Assembly (NCBI RefSeq): GCF_026168555.1
Contig: NZ_CP092471.1
Coordinates: 1,498,501-1,562,500, forward strand
Length of the DNA: 64,000 nucleotides
Origin: Qipengyuania spongiae
GTDB lineage: Bacteria; Pseudomonadota; Alphaproteobacteria; Sphingomonadales; Sphingomonadaceae
Direction of reading: 5' to 3'
The translations under genes and the position numbers were made by a program. Positions 26,755 to 35,004 of this stretch are shown piece by piece. Each line of letters begins with the position of its first letter. Position 1 is the stretch's first letter. The notes under the pieces are model-generated. The model had not been told where the DNA came from. It worked only from the letters and a program-made list of their open reading frames with translations, and made no database searches.

Positions 26755-27741
26755 ATGGCGACCCATCACACCAAGATGCTCATCATCGGTTCCGGCCCGG
26801 CCGGCTATTCCGCCGCGATCTACGGCGCGCGCGCGATGATGGAGCCGATCGTGGTGCAGGGCCTCCAGCCCGGGGGCCAACTGACCATCACCACCGATGT
26901 CGAGAACTATCCCGGCTTTCGCGACGTGATCCAGGGCCCGTGGCTGATGGAAGAGATGAAGGCGCAGGCCGAGCATGTCGGCACGCGGATGATGTGGGAC
27001 ACGATCGTCGAGGTCGATGTCTCGGGCGGATCGCCCTTCCGCGCGGTCGGTGACAGCGGTGACGAGTATATAGGCGACACGCTGGTGATCTGCACGGGTG
27101 CGCAGGCCAAATGGCTCGGCGCGCCGGGCGAACAGGAGCTGGGCGGGAAAGGCGTCAGCGCCTGTGCGACCTGCGACGGGTTCTTCTATCGCGGCAAGAA
27201 GGTCGCGGTGATCGGCGGCGGCAACACCGCGGTCGAGGAAGCGCTCTACCTCACCAACCATTCCGATGACGTGACGCTAATCCATCGCCGCGACGAATTG
27301 CGGGCCGAGCGGATCCTGCAAGAGCGGCTGTTCAAGCATCCAAAGATCAGCGTGCTGTGGAACAAGGTGGTCGAAAGCTTCGAGGGCGATCCGCTAGCGG
27401 GCGGCCTGACCCATCTCGCGCTGCGCGACACCGAGACCGGCGAGGACAGCGACTTCACCTGCGACGGAGCCTTTGTCGCCATCGGCCACGCGCCTGCGAC
27501 CGAGCTGTTCAAGGGCAAGCTGCCGATGGACGACAGCGGCTATCTGCTGGTCGAGCCGGGCACGCCAAAGACCGAGGTGCCGGGCGTGTTCGCGGCCGGC
27601 GACGTGACCGACCACGTCTATCGCCAGGCGGTGACCGCCGCGGGCATGGGCTGCATGGCCGCGCTCGACGCCGAGCGTTTCCATTCGGGGCTCGACGTCG
27701 ATCTCGACGGACATGTGGAGGCCGCCGAAGCGGCCGAGTAA
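26755..27741 (+). CDS. trxB: thioredoxin-disulfide reductase
   Basis: FAD enzyme that reduces thioredoxin with NADPH. 328 residues: FAD-binding IGSGPAGYSAAIYGARA at the amino terminus, redox CATC (C137, C140), NADPH-binding GGGNTAVEEAL, and the carboxyl FAD motif GVFAAGDVTDHVYRQAVTAAGMGCMAAL. Its last bases include a hairpin (GGCCGC, CGAA, GCGGCC at 27720-27735) that might slow transcription coming from the convergent gene. Confidence 0.95.
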   Translation: MATHHTKMLIIGSGPAGYSAAIYGARAMMEPIVVQGLQPGGQLTITTDVENYPGFRDVIQGPWLMEEMKAQAEHVGTRMMWDTIVEVDVSGGSPFRAVGDSGDEYIGDTLVICTGAQAKWLGAPGEQELGGKGVSACATCDGFFYRGKKVAVIGGGNTAVEEALYLTNHSDDVTLIHRRDELRAERILQERLFKHPKISVLWNKVVESFEGDPLAGGLTHLALRDTETGEDSDFTCDGAFVAIGHAPATELFKGKLPMDDSGYLLVEPGTPKTEVPGVFAAGDVTDHVYRQAVTAAGMGCMAALDAERFHSGLDVDLDGHVEAAEAAE

Positions 27742-27750
27742 CCGCTCGCC

Positions 27751-28215
27751 TCAGGCTCCCGCCAGCACGCTCGGATCGGCGAACAGCGTCGCGATCACCG
27801 CGCGCACGGCGAGGTAAATCAGCGCCGCGGTCGAGAGCAGGAACAGTACGAAGCGCACGGCGACGACGTTGACGGTCGCCTGATAGACCGAGTGCACGAT
27901 CCTGAGCACGACATAGACCCAGGCGAACACCACATCGAGCGCGCCGGCGCCCATCAGCGCAAGGATCAGCACGGTCGGATAGAAGATGGTCGGCTGTTCC
28001 ATCAGATGCGCGTAATTGTGCGCCTTCCAGTTGACCCGGTCCGGCACGACGCCTTCCAGATCCTGGCCGCGCCCGCCGGGCCTGGCCTTGCCGAGACCGC
28101 CGCCGCTCACCTTCTTCATGGCTGGCAGCCGCGTAACGGCCATCCACACCAGCATGACCAGCGACCACACGATAAGCACTGCCGCGGGGGCGAGGATCTG
28201 TGCCTGCATCGTCAA
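27751..28215 (-). CDS. MAPEG family membrane protein
   Basis: 154 residues with four predicted transmembrane helices (an amino-terminal helix from about residue 8, then ILALMGAGALDVVFAWVYVVLRIVHS and two more near the end). The segment NYAHLMEQPTIFYPTVLILAL and the arginine-containing VYVVLRIVHSVYQ match MAPEG proteins (membrane-associated eicosanoid/glutathione metabolism). Substrate unknown. Convergent with trxB. Confidence 0.86.
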   Translation of the reverse strand: MTMQAQILAPAAVLIVWSLVMLVWMAVTRLPAMKKVSGGGLGKARPGGRGQDLEGVVPDRVNWKAHNYAHLMEQPTIFYPTVLILALMGAGALDVVFAWVYVVLRIVHSVYQATVNVVAVRFVLFLLSTAALIYLAVRAVIATLFADPSVLAGA

Positions 28216-28266
28216 TTCCCTCCGTGATTTGGTCGCGACGATAGGCGTTTCGTTTCGCCGCGCAAC

Positions 28267-29220
28267 CTATTCGCTATCGAGCATGGCGGCGAAGTCGCCC
28301 GCGTCGGTGTTGCCGCCGGTGAGCATGATCACCGTGTCCTTGTCGACCGGCACCTTGCCCGCTAGCGCCGCCGCCAGCGCGGCCGCCCCGCCGGGCTCGA
28401 GCACGAGGTGCAGCTTCGAGAAGGCGAAGCGCTGGGCTGCGCGCACTTCCGCATCGGTCACGGTAACACCCGGCTCGGCCCGTCCCCGCAACACGTCGAG
28501 GTTGATCGGCTTGGTCGCGTCGGGCCGCAGCGCGTCGCAGATCGTGGCGGGCGGGTCCTCGCCCACGCGCACGATCTCGCCCGCTGCCAGCGCCCGGCCG
28601 ACCATGTCCCAGCCTTCGGGCTCGACCACATGGACCGCGCTTTCGGGACAGGCGAGGGCGAGCCCGGCGGCAAGCCCGCCGCCGCCGCAGCAGGCAAGGA
28701 TGCGCGAGGGTTGACGACCCAGCTGTTCGGCGATCTCGATCCCGGCGCTGCCCTGTCCCTCGATCACCCATGGGTCGCCGAAGGCATGGACCAGAACCGC
28801 GCCGCGCTGCTCGACCTCGCGTGCGGCAACCTCGTCGCGGTCCTCGCCGGGGCGTTCATACAGGACCAGTTCCGCGCCGAGCGCCTTCGTCGCTTCCAGC
28901 TTCACCTTCGGCGCATCGCGCGGCATCACGATCGCCGCCGCGATTGCCAGCCGCCGCGCCGCCCAGGCGACACCCTGCGCGTGATTGCCGCTCGACACCG
29001 CTACGACGCCGCGCGCCTTCTCCTCGTCGGTCAGGTTCGACAGCCGCCACCAGCCGCCTCTGATCTTGAAGGCCCCGATCGGCTGGAGGCTCTCGGCCTT
29101 GGCCCAGCAGGCAGTGCCCCCGATTTCGACGGGAAGCAGCGGCGTTGGCGGCAGGATCGCCGCGATCGAGTGTGCGGCCGCGCGAACGCCTTCGGCACCG
29201 GGCTGACGCGTCGCGCTCAT
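28267..29220 (-). CDS. PLP-dependent threonine/serine dehydratase
   Basis: 317 residues, fold type II: the PLP lysine is K52 in PIGAFKIRGG, the asparagine loop is SSGNHAQG, and the phosphate-binding glycine loop is CCGGGGLAAG. It lacks the regulatory ACT-like domain of biosynthetic IlvA, so it is the catabolic type, or a serine/threonine racemase or 3-hydroxyaspartate dehydratase relative. Start at 29220 has a G-rich Shine-Dalgarno; an ATG at 29247 would add nine residues. Confidence 0.88.
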   Translation of the reverse strand: MSATRQPGAEGVRAAAHSIAAILPPTPLLPVEIGGTACWAKAESLQPIGAFKIRGGWWRLSNLTDEEKARGVVAVSSGNHAQGVAWAARRLAIAAAIVMPRDAPKVKLEATKALGAELVLYERPGEDRDEVAAREVEQRGAVLVHAFGDPWVIEGQGSAGIEIAEQLGRQPSRILACCGGGGLAAGLALACPESAVHVVEPEGWDMVGRALAAGEIVRVGEDPPATICDALRPDATKPINLDVLRGRAEPGVTVTDAEVRAAQRFAFSKLHLVLEPGGAAALAAALAGKVPVDKDTVIMLTGGNTDAGDFAAMLDSE

Positions 29221-29493
29221 CGCGCGGCCCCCGCCGGTGTAGGACATGGACCGGGTGTTACACGGTCCAGAGAAGGAAGGCTTGCCGGTCCGCGGGAAGG
29301 GCGGGCGTGAAGGGTAGGAAGGGGGCTGATACGCATTCGTCCATCTATGCCGTTTTTCCCCGCTGTAGGAAACGCGGCATTTCGGATCATGTTGCCCCGC
29401 ACGCGCATTTGCCTATGTGAGCGAGCATTCGAACGAGCCCTCGCCACTGCTGGGGCCAAGCACAGACAAACAAGCACAGACGAAGAGGTTTTC
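29221..29493. other. 273-base divergent intergenic region before the spermidine genes
   Basis: Holds an extended imperfect hairpin at 29347-29380 (ATGCCG/CGGCAT outer stem, TTTCC/GGAAA inner stem) and a possible plus-strand promoter: TTGCCC at 29392-29397, 16 bases, TATGTG at 29414-29419. The stretch before the ATG at 29494 is A/C-rich with AGCACAGAC twice (29458-29484 region) and a GAAGAGG ribosome binding site. The promoter call is tentative. Confidence 0.35.
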
Positions 29494-30705
29494 ATGTCGA
29501 CAGTCCTGGTCATCGGCGCGGGCGGCGTCAGCAGCGTATGCGTTCACAAGATGGCGATGAATGCGGATATCTTCGGCGACATCCACCTTGCCAGCCGCAC
29601 CAAATCGAAATGCGACGCCATCGCGAGAAGCGTGAAGGAGCGCACAGGTCAGGATATCCGGACCTACGAGATCGACGCCGAGGAAGTCCCGGCAATGGTC
29701 AATCTGATCCGCAAGGTCGGCCCCAGTCTCGTCGTCAATCTGGCGCTGCCCTATCAGGACCTGCCGATCATGGATGCCTGTCTCGAGGCGGGCGTCCATT
29801 ATCTCGACACCGCGAATTACGAGCCGAAGGACGAGGCGAAGTTCGAATACAAGTGGCAATGGGCCTATCACGACCGCTTCAAGGAAGCGGGGATCATGGC
29901 GCTGCTCGGCTCGGGCTTCGATCCGGGCGTGACGTCGGTCTTCACCATGTGGCTCAAGAAGCACAAGCTGAAGACCATCCGCCAGCTCGACATCCTCGAT
30001 TGCAATGGCGGCGATCACGGTCAGGCCTTCGCCACCAATTTCAATCCTGAGATCAACATTCGCGAAGTGACCGCGCCTGCGCGGCACTGGGAGAATGGAG
30101 AATTCGTCGAGACTCCGGCGATGGACAAGAAAGTTGCCTTCGACTTCGAGGAAGTCGGGACCAAGAACATGTACATGATGTATCACGAGGAACTGGAAAG
30201 CCTCGCCAAATTCGTGCCCGAGCTGGAACGGGCGCGCTTCTGGATGACCTTCGGCGATGAATACATCAAGCATCTGACCGTGCTGCAGAATGTCGGCATG
30301 ACCAGCATCGAGCCGATCAAGTACAAGGGCAAGGAGATCATTCCGCTGCAATTCCTCGCCGCGGTCCTTCCCAAGCCCGAGACGCTGGGCGAGACCACCA
30401 AGGGCAAGACCAATATCGGCGTGATCGCGACCGGCGAGGCGATGGACGGGTCGGGCGAGAAGACCTTTTACATCAACAATATCTGCAGCCACGAGGCGGC
30501 TTACGAGGAAACGGGCAACCAGGCGGTGAGCTACACCACCGGCGTTCCCGCGATGATTGGCAGCGCGATGGTGGTGCAGGGCAAATGGAAGGGGGAGGGC
30601 GTGTTCAACATGGAGGAGATGGACCCCGATCCCTTCATGGACATGCTCAACGATCACGGCTTGCCGTGGCAGGTCAAGGAGCTGGACGGGCCGGTCGGGT
30701 TCTGA
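29494..30705 (+). CDS. carboxy(nor)spermidine dehydrogenase (saccharopine dehydrogenase family)
   Basis: 403 residues. A Rossmann opening [18 protein letters not shown] and the long saccharopine-dehydrogenase-like domain with [13 protein letters not shown] and [16 protein letters not shown] identify the carboxyspermidine dehydrogenase (CASDH) branch, which condenses putrescine (or diaminopropane) with aspartate semialdehyde using NADPH. A decarboxylase of the partner type lies two genes on. Start at 29494 follows a GAAGAGG site. The route replaces the SpeD/SpeE aminopropyl pathway. Confidence 0.91.
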   Translation: MSTVLVIGAGGVSSVCVHKMAMNADIFGDIHLASRTKSKCDAIARSVKERTGQDIRTYEIDAEEVPAMVNLIRKVGPSLVVNLALPYQDLPIMDACLEAGVHYLDTANYEPKDEAKFEYKWQWAYHDRFKEAGIMALLGSGFDPGVTSVFTMWLKKHKLKTIRQLDILDCNGGDHGQAFATNFNPEINIREVTAPARHWENGEFVETPAMDKKVAFDFEEVGTKNMYMMYHEELESLAKFVPELERARFWMTFGDEYIKHLTVLQNVGMTSIEPIKYKGKEIIPLQFLAAVLPKPETLGETTKGKTNIGVIATGEAMDGSGEKTFYINNICSHEAAYEETGNQAVSYTTGVPAMIGSAMVVQGKWKGEGVFNMEEMDPDPFMDMLNDHGLPWQVKELDGPVGF

Positions 30706-30707
30706 CG

Positions 30708-31223
30708 ATGGGTGTCGCCATCCAAACCCACCGTGGCGACATCACGAAGATGGCTGTCGACGCGATCGTTAACGCGGCGAATTCCTCGCTGCTCGGTGGT
30801 GGCGGCGTCGATGGGGCGATCCACCGTGCTGCTGGCAAGGATCTGGTGCATGAATGCCGCCTGCTGGGCGGGTGCAAGACCGGCGAAGCGAAAGTGACGA
30901 AGGGATACAATCTTCCGGCGAAGCACATCATACATACTGTAGGACCGGTTTGGCGCGGCGGCGGCAATGGGGAGCCGGAGCAACTGGCAAGCTGCTACCG
31001 CGCATCGCTTCACAGGGCTCGAGAAGCGGGCGCGCGCACGGTAGCCATTCCCGCAATTTCGACGGGCATCTACGGCTTTCCGCTCGAACGCGCCGCCCCT
31101 ATCGCGGTCGAAACGATCCGCGAGGTTGTGGCCGAGTTTCCCACCGCTTTCGATCGCATTTCGCTCGTGTGTTTTAACGATGTTTCGCTTCAGGCGTTCG
31201 ACGCCGCGCTCCAGGAGGATTAA
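30708..31223 (+). CDS. macro-domain protein, O-acetyl-ADP-ribose deacetylase type
   Basis: 171 residues, one macro domain: [62 protein letters not shown] and [15 protein letters not shown] are the ADP-ribose-binding strands and loops of the MacroD/YmdB branch, which removes acetyl from O-acetyl-ADP-ribose or mono-ADP-ribose from proteins. It begins two bases after the dehydrogenase stop and ends directly at the decarboxylase ATG, so it lies within the spermidine operon. Confidence 0.92.
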   Translation: MGVAIQTHRGDITKMAVDAIVNAANSSLLGGGGVDGAIHRAAGKDLVHECRLLGGCKTGEAKVTKGYNLPAKHIIHTVGPVWRGGGNGEPEQLASCYRASLHRAREAGARTVAIPAISTGIYGFPLERAAPIAVETIREVVAEFPTAFDRISLVCFNDVSLQAFDAALQED

Positions 31224-32396
31224 ATGGAAACCAGAGCCGGCGATCCGGGCGCATTCGCCCAATTCGACCTCAACCGCGTGGACAGTCCCGCCTTCGTCGT
31301 CGACGCGGCGAAGCTGCGTGCCAATTGTCAGGTGCTTGCCGACATCCGCGATGCCGCCGATATCAAGGTGCTGGCCGCGCTGAAGGCGTTCTCCATGTGG
31401 TCCGTGGCGCCGATCATTGGCGAGTACCTCGATGGCGTGTGCACGTCCGGTCTTTGGGAAGCGCGCCTGGCGAGCGAGTTCTACGATGGCGAGATCGCGA
31501 CTTATTCGGCCGCCTACAAGCCCGACGAGCTGGAGGAGATCTGCCGTTTGTCGGATCATGTCATCTTCAATTCGCCGGGCCAGATGCAGCGCGCCGCGCT
31601 GATCTTAGAGCAGGGGCGGGCGACCGGCGGCGACTTCGACGTTGGCCTCCGGATCAATCCACAGGTCCCAACGGGCGAGGTACCGCGCTACGATCCTTCC
31701 AGCCCGGGCAGCCGGCTCGGCTTCCCGATCGACCAGCTGACCGAAGAGCACATGGAAGGGGTCGAGGGTATTCACTTCCACAATCTGTGCGAGCAGGATT
31801 TCGAGCCGCTGCTGCGGACCTGGGACAAGGTGTTCGACGCGATCGAGCCTTGGTTCGGCCAGCTCAAGTGGATCAATATGGGCGGGGGCCACCACATCAC
31901 CCGTGCCGATTACCAGCGCGAGGAGCTGGTCGAGTTCCTGCGCGACGCGAAGGAGGACACCGGCGCCGAAATCTATTTAGAGCCGGGCGAGGCGGTGGCG
32001 CTCGATGCAGGCATCCTCGTCGGCACCATCCTCGATACCGGCGTGAACGAGGTGCCGGTGGCGATCACCGACATTTCCGCCACGTGCCACATGCCCGACG
32101 TGATCGAGGCGCCCTATCGCCCTGCCATGCTGCACGAAAAGCCGGGCGAGGCTCCGGTCCGTCTCGGCGGGCCGTCCTGCCTCGCCGGCGACGTGATCGG
32201 CGATTACTCCCTGCCGGTCCCCGCCCAGCCGGGCCAGCGGATCGCCTTTCTCGATCAGGCGCATTACTCGATGGTCAAGACCAACACCTTCAACGGGGTG
32301 CAGCTGCCCAGCATCTGGCTGTGGGACAGCGAGACCGACCAGCTCGAGATGGTCAAGGAATTCGGATACGAGACCTTCCGCGACCGGCTGAGCTGA
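31224..32396 (+). CDS. nspC: carboxy(nor)spermidine decarboxylase
   Basis: PLP enzyme that decarboxylates carboxyspermidine to spermidine (or the nor- analogue). 390 residues of the alanine racemase/ODC fold III type: KVLAALKAFSMWSV carries the PLP lysine, GIHFHNLCEQDFEPL, INMGGGHHI and EPGEAVALDAG follow, and the carboxyl sheet has DISATCHMPDVIEAPYRP and GPSCLAGDVIGDY, typical of NspC. Starts with no gap after the macro-domain gene, GGAGG immediately upstream. Confidence 0.93.
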   Translation: METRAGDPGAFAQFDLNRVDSPAFVVDAAKLRANCQVLADIRDAADIKVLAALKAFSMWSVAPIIGEYLDGVCTSGLWEARLASEFYDGEIATYSAAYKPDELEEICRLSDHVIFNSPGQMQRAALILEQGRATGGDFDVGLRINPQVPTGEVPRYDPSSPGSRLGFPIDQLTEEHMEGVEGIHFHNLCEQDFEPLLRTWDKVFDAIEPWFGQLKWINMGGGHHITRADYQREELVEFLRDAKEDTGAEIYLEPGEAVALDAGILVGTILDTGVNEVPVAITDISATCHMPDVIEAPYRPAMLHEKPGEAPVRLGGPSCLAGDVIGDYSLPVPAQPGQRIAFLDQAHYSMVKTNTFNGVQLPSIWLWDSETDQLEMVKEFGYETFRDRLS

Positions 32397-32412
32397 TCCG
32401 TCGGCCGGCAGG

Positions 32413-32460
32413 GCAACGGACTGTCCCGCTGGCAGTCCGCCGCATCCGGTCCGCCGTTGC
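32413..32460 (+). repeat. nested inverted repeats after nspC
   Basis: GCAACGG (32413-32419) pairs with CCGTTGC (32454-32460), and CGGACTG (32417-32423) with CAGTCCG (32433-32439). The two share bases, so they form alternative or branched structures in the 3' end of the nspC transcript. There is no T-run, so intrinsic termination is not evident. Confidence 0.4.
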
Positions 32461-32482
32461 AACGATAGGTGCGACTATTCAT

Positions 32483-32510
32483 TTGCGATGCATGACGAAT
32501 CCATTATATG
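32483..32510 (+). promoter_or_regulatory. putative promoter of the ornithine/lysine decarboxylase gene
   Basis: TTGCGA at 32483-32488 and TATATG at 32505-32510 with a 16-base spacer. A start about 7 bases downstream would open the transcript at the structured leader described next. Tentative: single-site match by eye. Confidence 0.4.
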
Positions 32511-32514
32511 CGCG

Positions 32515-32600
32515 CCTCCCGCTGCCCCAAGGACCCTTCCTAACCGCAAGGCAGCTTGTCGTTTCATGGTCCGCAAGGGCTGTTTAGGGGGTCCCTTGAA
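32515..32600 (+). promoter_or_regulatory. structured leader (speF-element-like) that can hide the decarboxylase SD
   Basis: Two helices are visible. GCTGCC (32521-32526) pairs with GGCAGC (32550-32555). GGACCC (32531-32536) pairs with GGGTCC (32589-32594) and CCTAA (32539-32543) with TTAGG (32584-32588), separated by a two-base bulge. They interlock, so they form a pseudoknot or exclude each other. The second helix covers AGGGGG at 32586-32591, the only Shine-Dalgarno for the TTG at 32601. The position before a polyamine decarboxylase in an alphaproteobacterium fits the speF leader described from this class; the family match is from memory and not tested. Confidence 0.6.
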
Positions 32601-33809
32601 TTGCAGCATTTCCCTGACGCCAAGGCCGTAGCGCGCAAACTCGCGCCCGACGAACCGGTCATTCTCAACCGCCCGCATGCGGCGGCGCGCGCGGCGCGTT
32701 TCTTCGTCGAGAAGTTTCCGGGCAAGTCGCTCTATGCGGTGAAGGCCAATCCCTCGCCCGATCTCCTGCGCGTGCTGTGGGACAACGGCGTGACGCATTA
32801 CGACGTCGCCTCGATCGCCGAGGTGCGCCTGGTGCGCGCGACGCTGCCGCAGGCGGTGCTGTGCTTCATGCATCCGATCAAGGCACCCGGCGCGATCCGC
32901 GAGGCCTATCGCCGGCATGGCGTGAAGACCTTCAGCCTCGACAGTGTCGAGGAGCTCGAAAAGATCGTCGAGGCCTGCCGCGATCCCGAAACGGGCGAGC
33001 CCGCGACCGATCTGCGCCTGTGCATCCGCCTGCGCGTCTCGAGCGAATATTCCGAACTCAGCCTCGCCTCGAAATTCGGCTGCGACCTGACCGAAGCGCC
33101 GATGATCCTGCGCGAGGCGCGCCAGCATTGCGACTGGCTCGGCGTCTGCTTCCATGTGGGCAGCCAGGCGATGACGCCCTTCGCCTATGTCCAGGCGCTG
33201 GAGCGCGTGCGCATCGCCATCGGCGAGGCGAGCGTCGTCATCGACATGATCGATGTCGGCGGGGGCTTCCCCTCGGTCTATCCGGGGATGGAGCCGCCGC
33301 CGCTGGAAGATTACTTCCAGATCATCCACCAGAACTTCTACAACCTGCCGATCGCCTACAATGCCGAATTGTGGTGCGAGCCGGGCCGCGCGCTGTGCGC
33401 CGAATATTCGAGCCTGCTGGTCCGGGTGGAGAAGCGCCGGGGCGACGAGCTCTACATCAACGACGGCGCTTACGGCGCGCTCTACGATGCAGCGCATGTC
33501 GCGTGGAAATTCCCGGTGCGCGCGCTCGAGGACGACCTCATCAAGCCGGACATGGATTTCGCCTTCTACGGGCCGACTTGCGACGATGCCGACTACATGG
33601 CCGGCCCCTTCGCGCTGCCCGAGGACATTCAGGCGGGCGACTATGTCGAGATCGGAATGCTCGGAGCCTACGGCGCGGCGATGAAGACCGACTTCAACGG
33701 CTTCGGCGCGACGCAGCGGGTGATCGTCGAGGACGAACCGATGGCGAGCCTCTACGACGGAAGTCGCAAGCGGCCGAGCTCGGCGGAAAACGTGGTGAGC
33801 CTGCGCTGA
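32601..33809 (+). CDS. ornithine/lysine decarboxylase (fold III, type III PLP enzyme)
   Basis: 402 residues from TTG at 32601. SLYAVKANPSPDLLRVLW holds the PLP lysine, and HVGSQAMTP, DVGGGFPSVYPGM, CEPGRALCAE and GPTCDDADYM mark the eukaryote-like ODC/bifunctional lysine-ornithine decarboxylase family common in alphaproteobacteria. It supplies putrescine (or cadaverine) for the dehydrogenase and decarboxylase upstream. No ATG is available: another TTG at 32556 lies inside the leader structure and gives atypical residues. Lys versus Orn preference cannot be read here. Confidence 0.92.
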   Translation: MQHFPDAKAVARKLAPDEPVILNRPHAAARAARFFVEKFPGKSLYAVKANPSPDLLRVLWDNGVTHYDVASIAEVRLVRATLPQAVLCFMHPIKAPGAIREAYRRHGVKTFSLDSVEELEKIVEACRDPETGEPATDLRLCIRLRVSSEYSELSLASKFGCDLTEAPMILREARQHCDWLGVCFHVGSQAMTPFAYVQALERVRIAIGEASVVIDMIDVGGGFPSVYPGMEPPPLEDYFQIIHQNFYNLPIAYNAELWCEPGRALCAEYSSLLVRVEKRRGDELYINDGAYGALYDAAHVAWKFPVRALEDDLIKPDMDFAFYGPTCDDADYMAGPFALPEDIQAGDYVEIGMLGAYGAAMKTDFNGFGATQRVIVEDEPMASLYDGSRKRPSSAENVVSLR

Positions 33810-33845
33810 AATCCGGCGCCGGCATGTTCTAGGCGGAGAAACGAC

Positions 33846-34289
33846 ATGAGGGCGCAGTTCGGAAAGACGGTTTGCATCGGGGCGCTCGCTTCGTTCCTCG
33901 CAGCCTGTTCGCCGGCCGAGTCGGGCGACGCGCAGCAGGAAGTCACCGCTGCCGAGCCCGCCGCTCTGCCGTCAGCTGCGGCGACCAGCGAGGCCGCAAT
34001 TGCCGCCAATCGCTTCACCGCATGGGAAGGGCGCTGGACCGGGGTCGAGGGCATGTATGTCGACATCAAGCCCAATGGCGACGGGACCTTCACGCTCGAC
34101 ATGCAGTCCGACCTCGACACGAAAGGCACCTACCAGGGCGTTCCGGTTGAGAACGGCATCCGCTTCGAGCGTGGCGGCGAGGAGTTCGTCTTGCGCGCCG
34201 GGAACGGCGAGCAAACCGGACTGAAATGGCTGCTCGACAAGGAAGACTGCCTCGTCGTTGCGGAAGGCGAGGGCTACTGCCGGGGCTGA
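33846..34289 (+). CDS. small lipoprotein of unknown function
   Basis: 147 residues. Basic start, hydrophobic run and lipobox LAAC with Cys near residue 21 predict lipidation. A Pro/Ala/Ser linker follows, then a compact domain (FTAWEGRWTGVEGMYVDIKPNGDGTFTLDM, GTYQGVPVENGIRFERGGEEFVLRAGNG) that looks like a small beta-barrel. No named family recognised. A hairpin with GGGG/CCCC at 34282-34294 overlaps the stop codon. Confidence 0.75.
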   Translation: MRAQFGKTVCIGALASFLAACSPAESGDAQQEVTAAEPAALPSAAATSEAAIAANRFTAWEGRWTGVEGMYVDIKPNGDGTFTLDMQSDLDTKGTYQGVPVENGIRFERGGEEFVLRAGNGEQTGLKWLLDKEDCLVVAEGEGYCRG

Positions 34290-34309
34290 TCCCCGCCGGC
34301 CTTTGCGAC

Positions 34310-35002
34310 CTAGTCGAAGCCGACGAAGCGGGCTGCGTCCTCCACCGCGCGCCGTTCGCTGACCACGGCATTGGCGGCGAAGCTGTCGTCCGGCCAGCCC
34401 ATGGCCACCGCCTTCATGATTACCTGATCGTCCGGAATGCCGGCGTGTTCGCGCACGACCGGGCTCTGCATGATGCCCTGGCTGTTGATGACGCAGCCGA
34501 GCCCGCGGCTCCATGCGGCGTTGACCAGCGCGGTCGTCACCGCGCCGCAGTCGAAGGCGGTGTCGTCACTCTCGCCGAGCTCACGGTCGTAGGCCACGAT
34601 CACGCAGACCGGCGCATCGAACTGGCGGAAGCCGCGCAGGACCCAGTCCTGCCGGCCGTCCTTGTCGTCGCGCTCGATCCCCATCGCGCCGAAGAGCTGC
34701 TTGGCAACGCCGACCTGCCGCTCGCGGTGAACGCCGGCGAAGGGCTCCCCGCGCCGAAATTCGCGACTGTCTGGTACGCCGGCGAGTATGTTCTCGGTAT
34801 TGCCCTTGCGGATCGCGTCGAGCGGTTCGCCGGTAATGACGTGGAAGTGCTAGGGCTGCGTGTTCATCGACGAGGGCGAGCGCATGGTGAGGGTCAGCAC
34901 CTCCTCGATCAGGGCGCGCGGCACCGGCTTGTCGAGATAGCCGCGGATCGAGCGGCGACCGCTGACGACTTCGCCGTAGGTCTGATCGCTGTTCCCGCCC
35001 AT
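34310..35002 (-). pseudogene. nitroreductase interrupted by a single nonsense codon
   Basis: Read from ATG 35002 the frame gives GRRSIRGYLDKPVPRALIEEVL, SPSSMNTQP, then TAG, then HFHVITGEPLDAIRKGN and the rest of an FMN nitroreductase to 34310 (231 codons in total). Family members have NTQPWHFHV, so TGG (Trp) has become TAG at 34850-34852 by one base. The downstream 124 residues remain open from an internal ATG and keep the GGVTTAL-like FMN region and late EDAARFVGFD. Either a recent loss of function or a sequencing error. Confidence 0.8.
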
Positions 35003-35004
35003 GC

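Noticed and set aside
29347..29493. Amino-terminal extension of the carboxyspermidine dehydrogenase from ATG 29347
   Set aside because: The extra 49 residues precede a complete Rossmann strand that starts at [11 protein letters not shown] with a ribosome binding site; family members begin there.
32488..32600. Leader peptide ORF from ATG 32488 upstream of the decarboxylase
   Set aside because: The ATG overlaps the proposed promoter, has no ribosome binding site, and its peptide shows no polyamine-sensor pattern.
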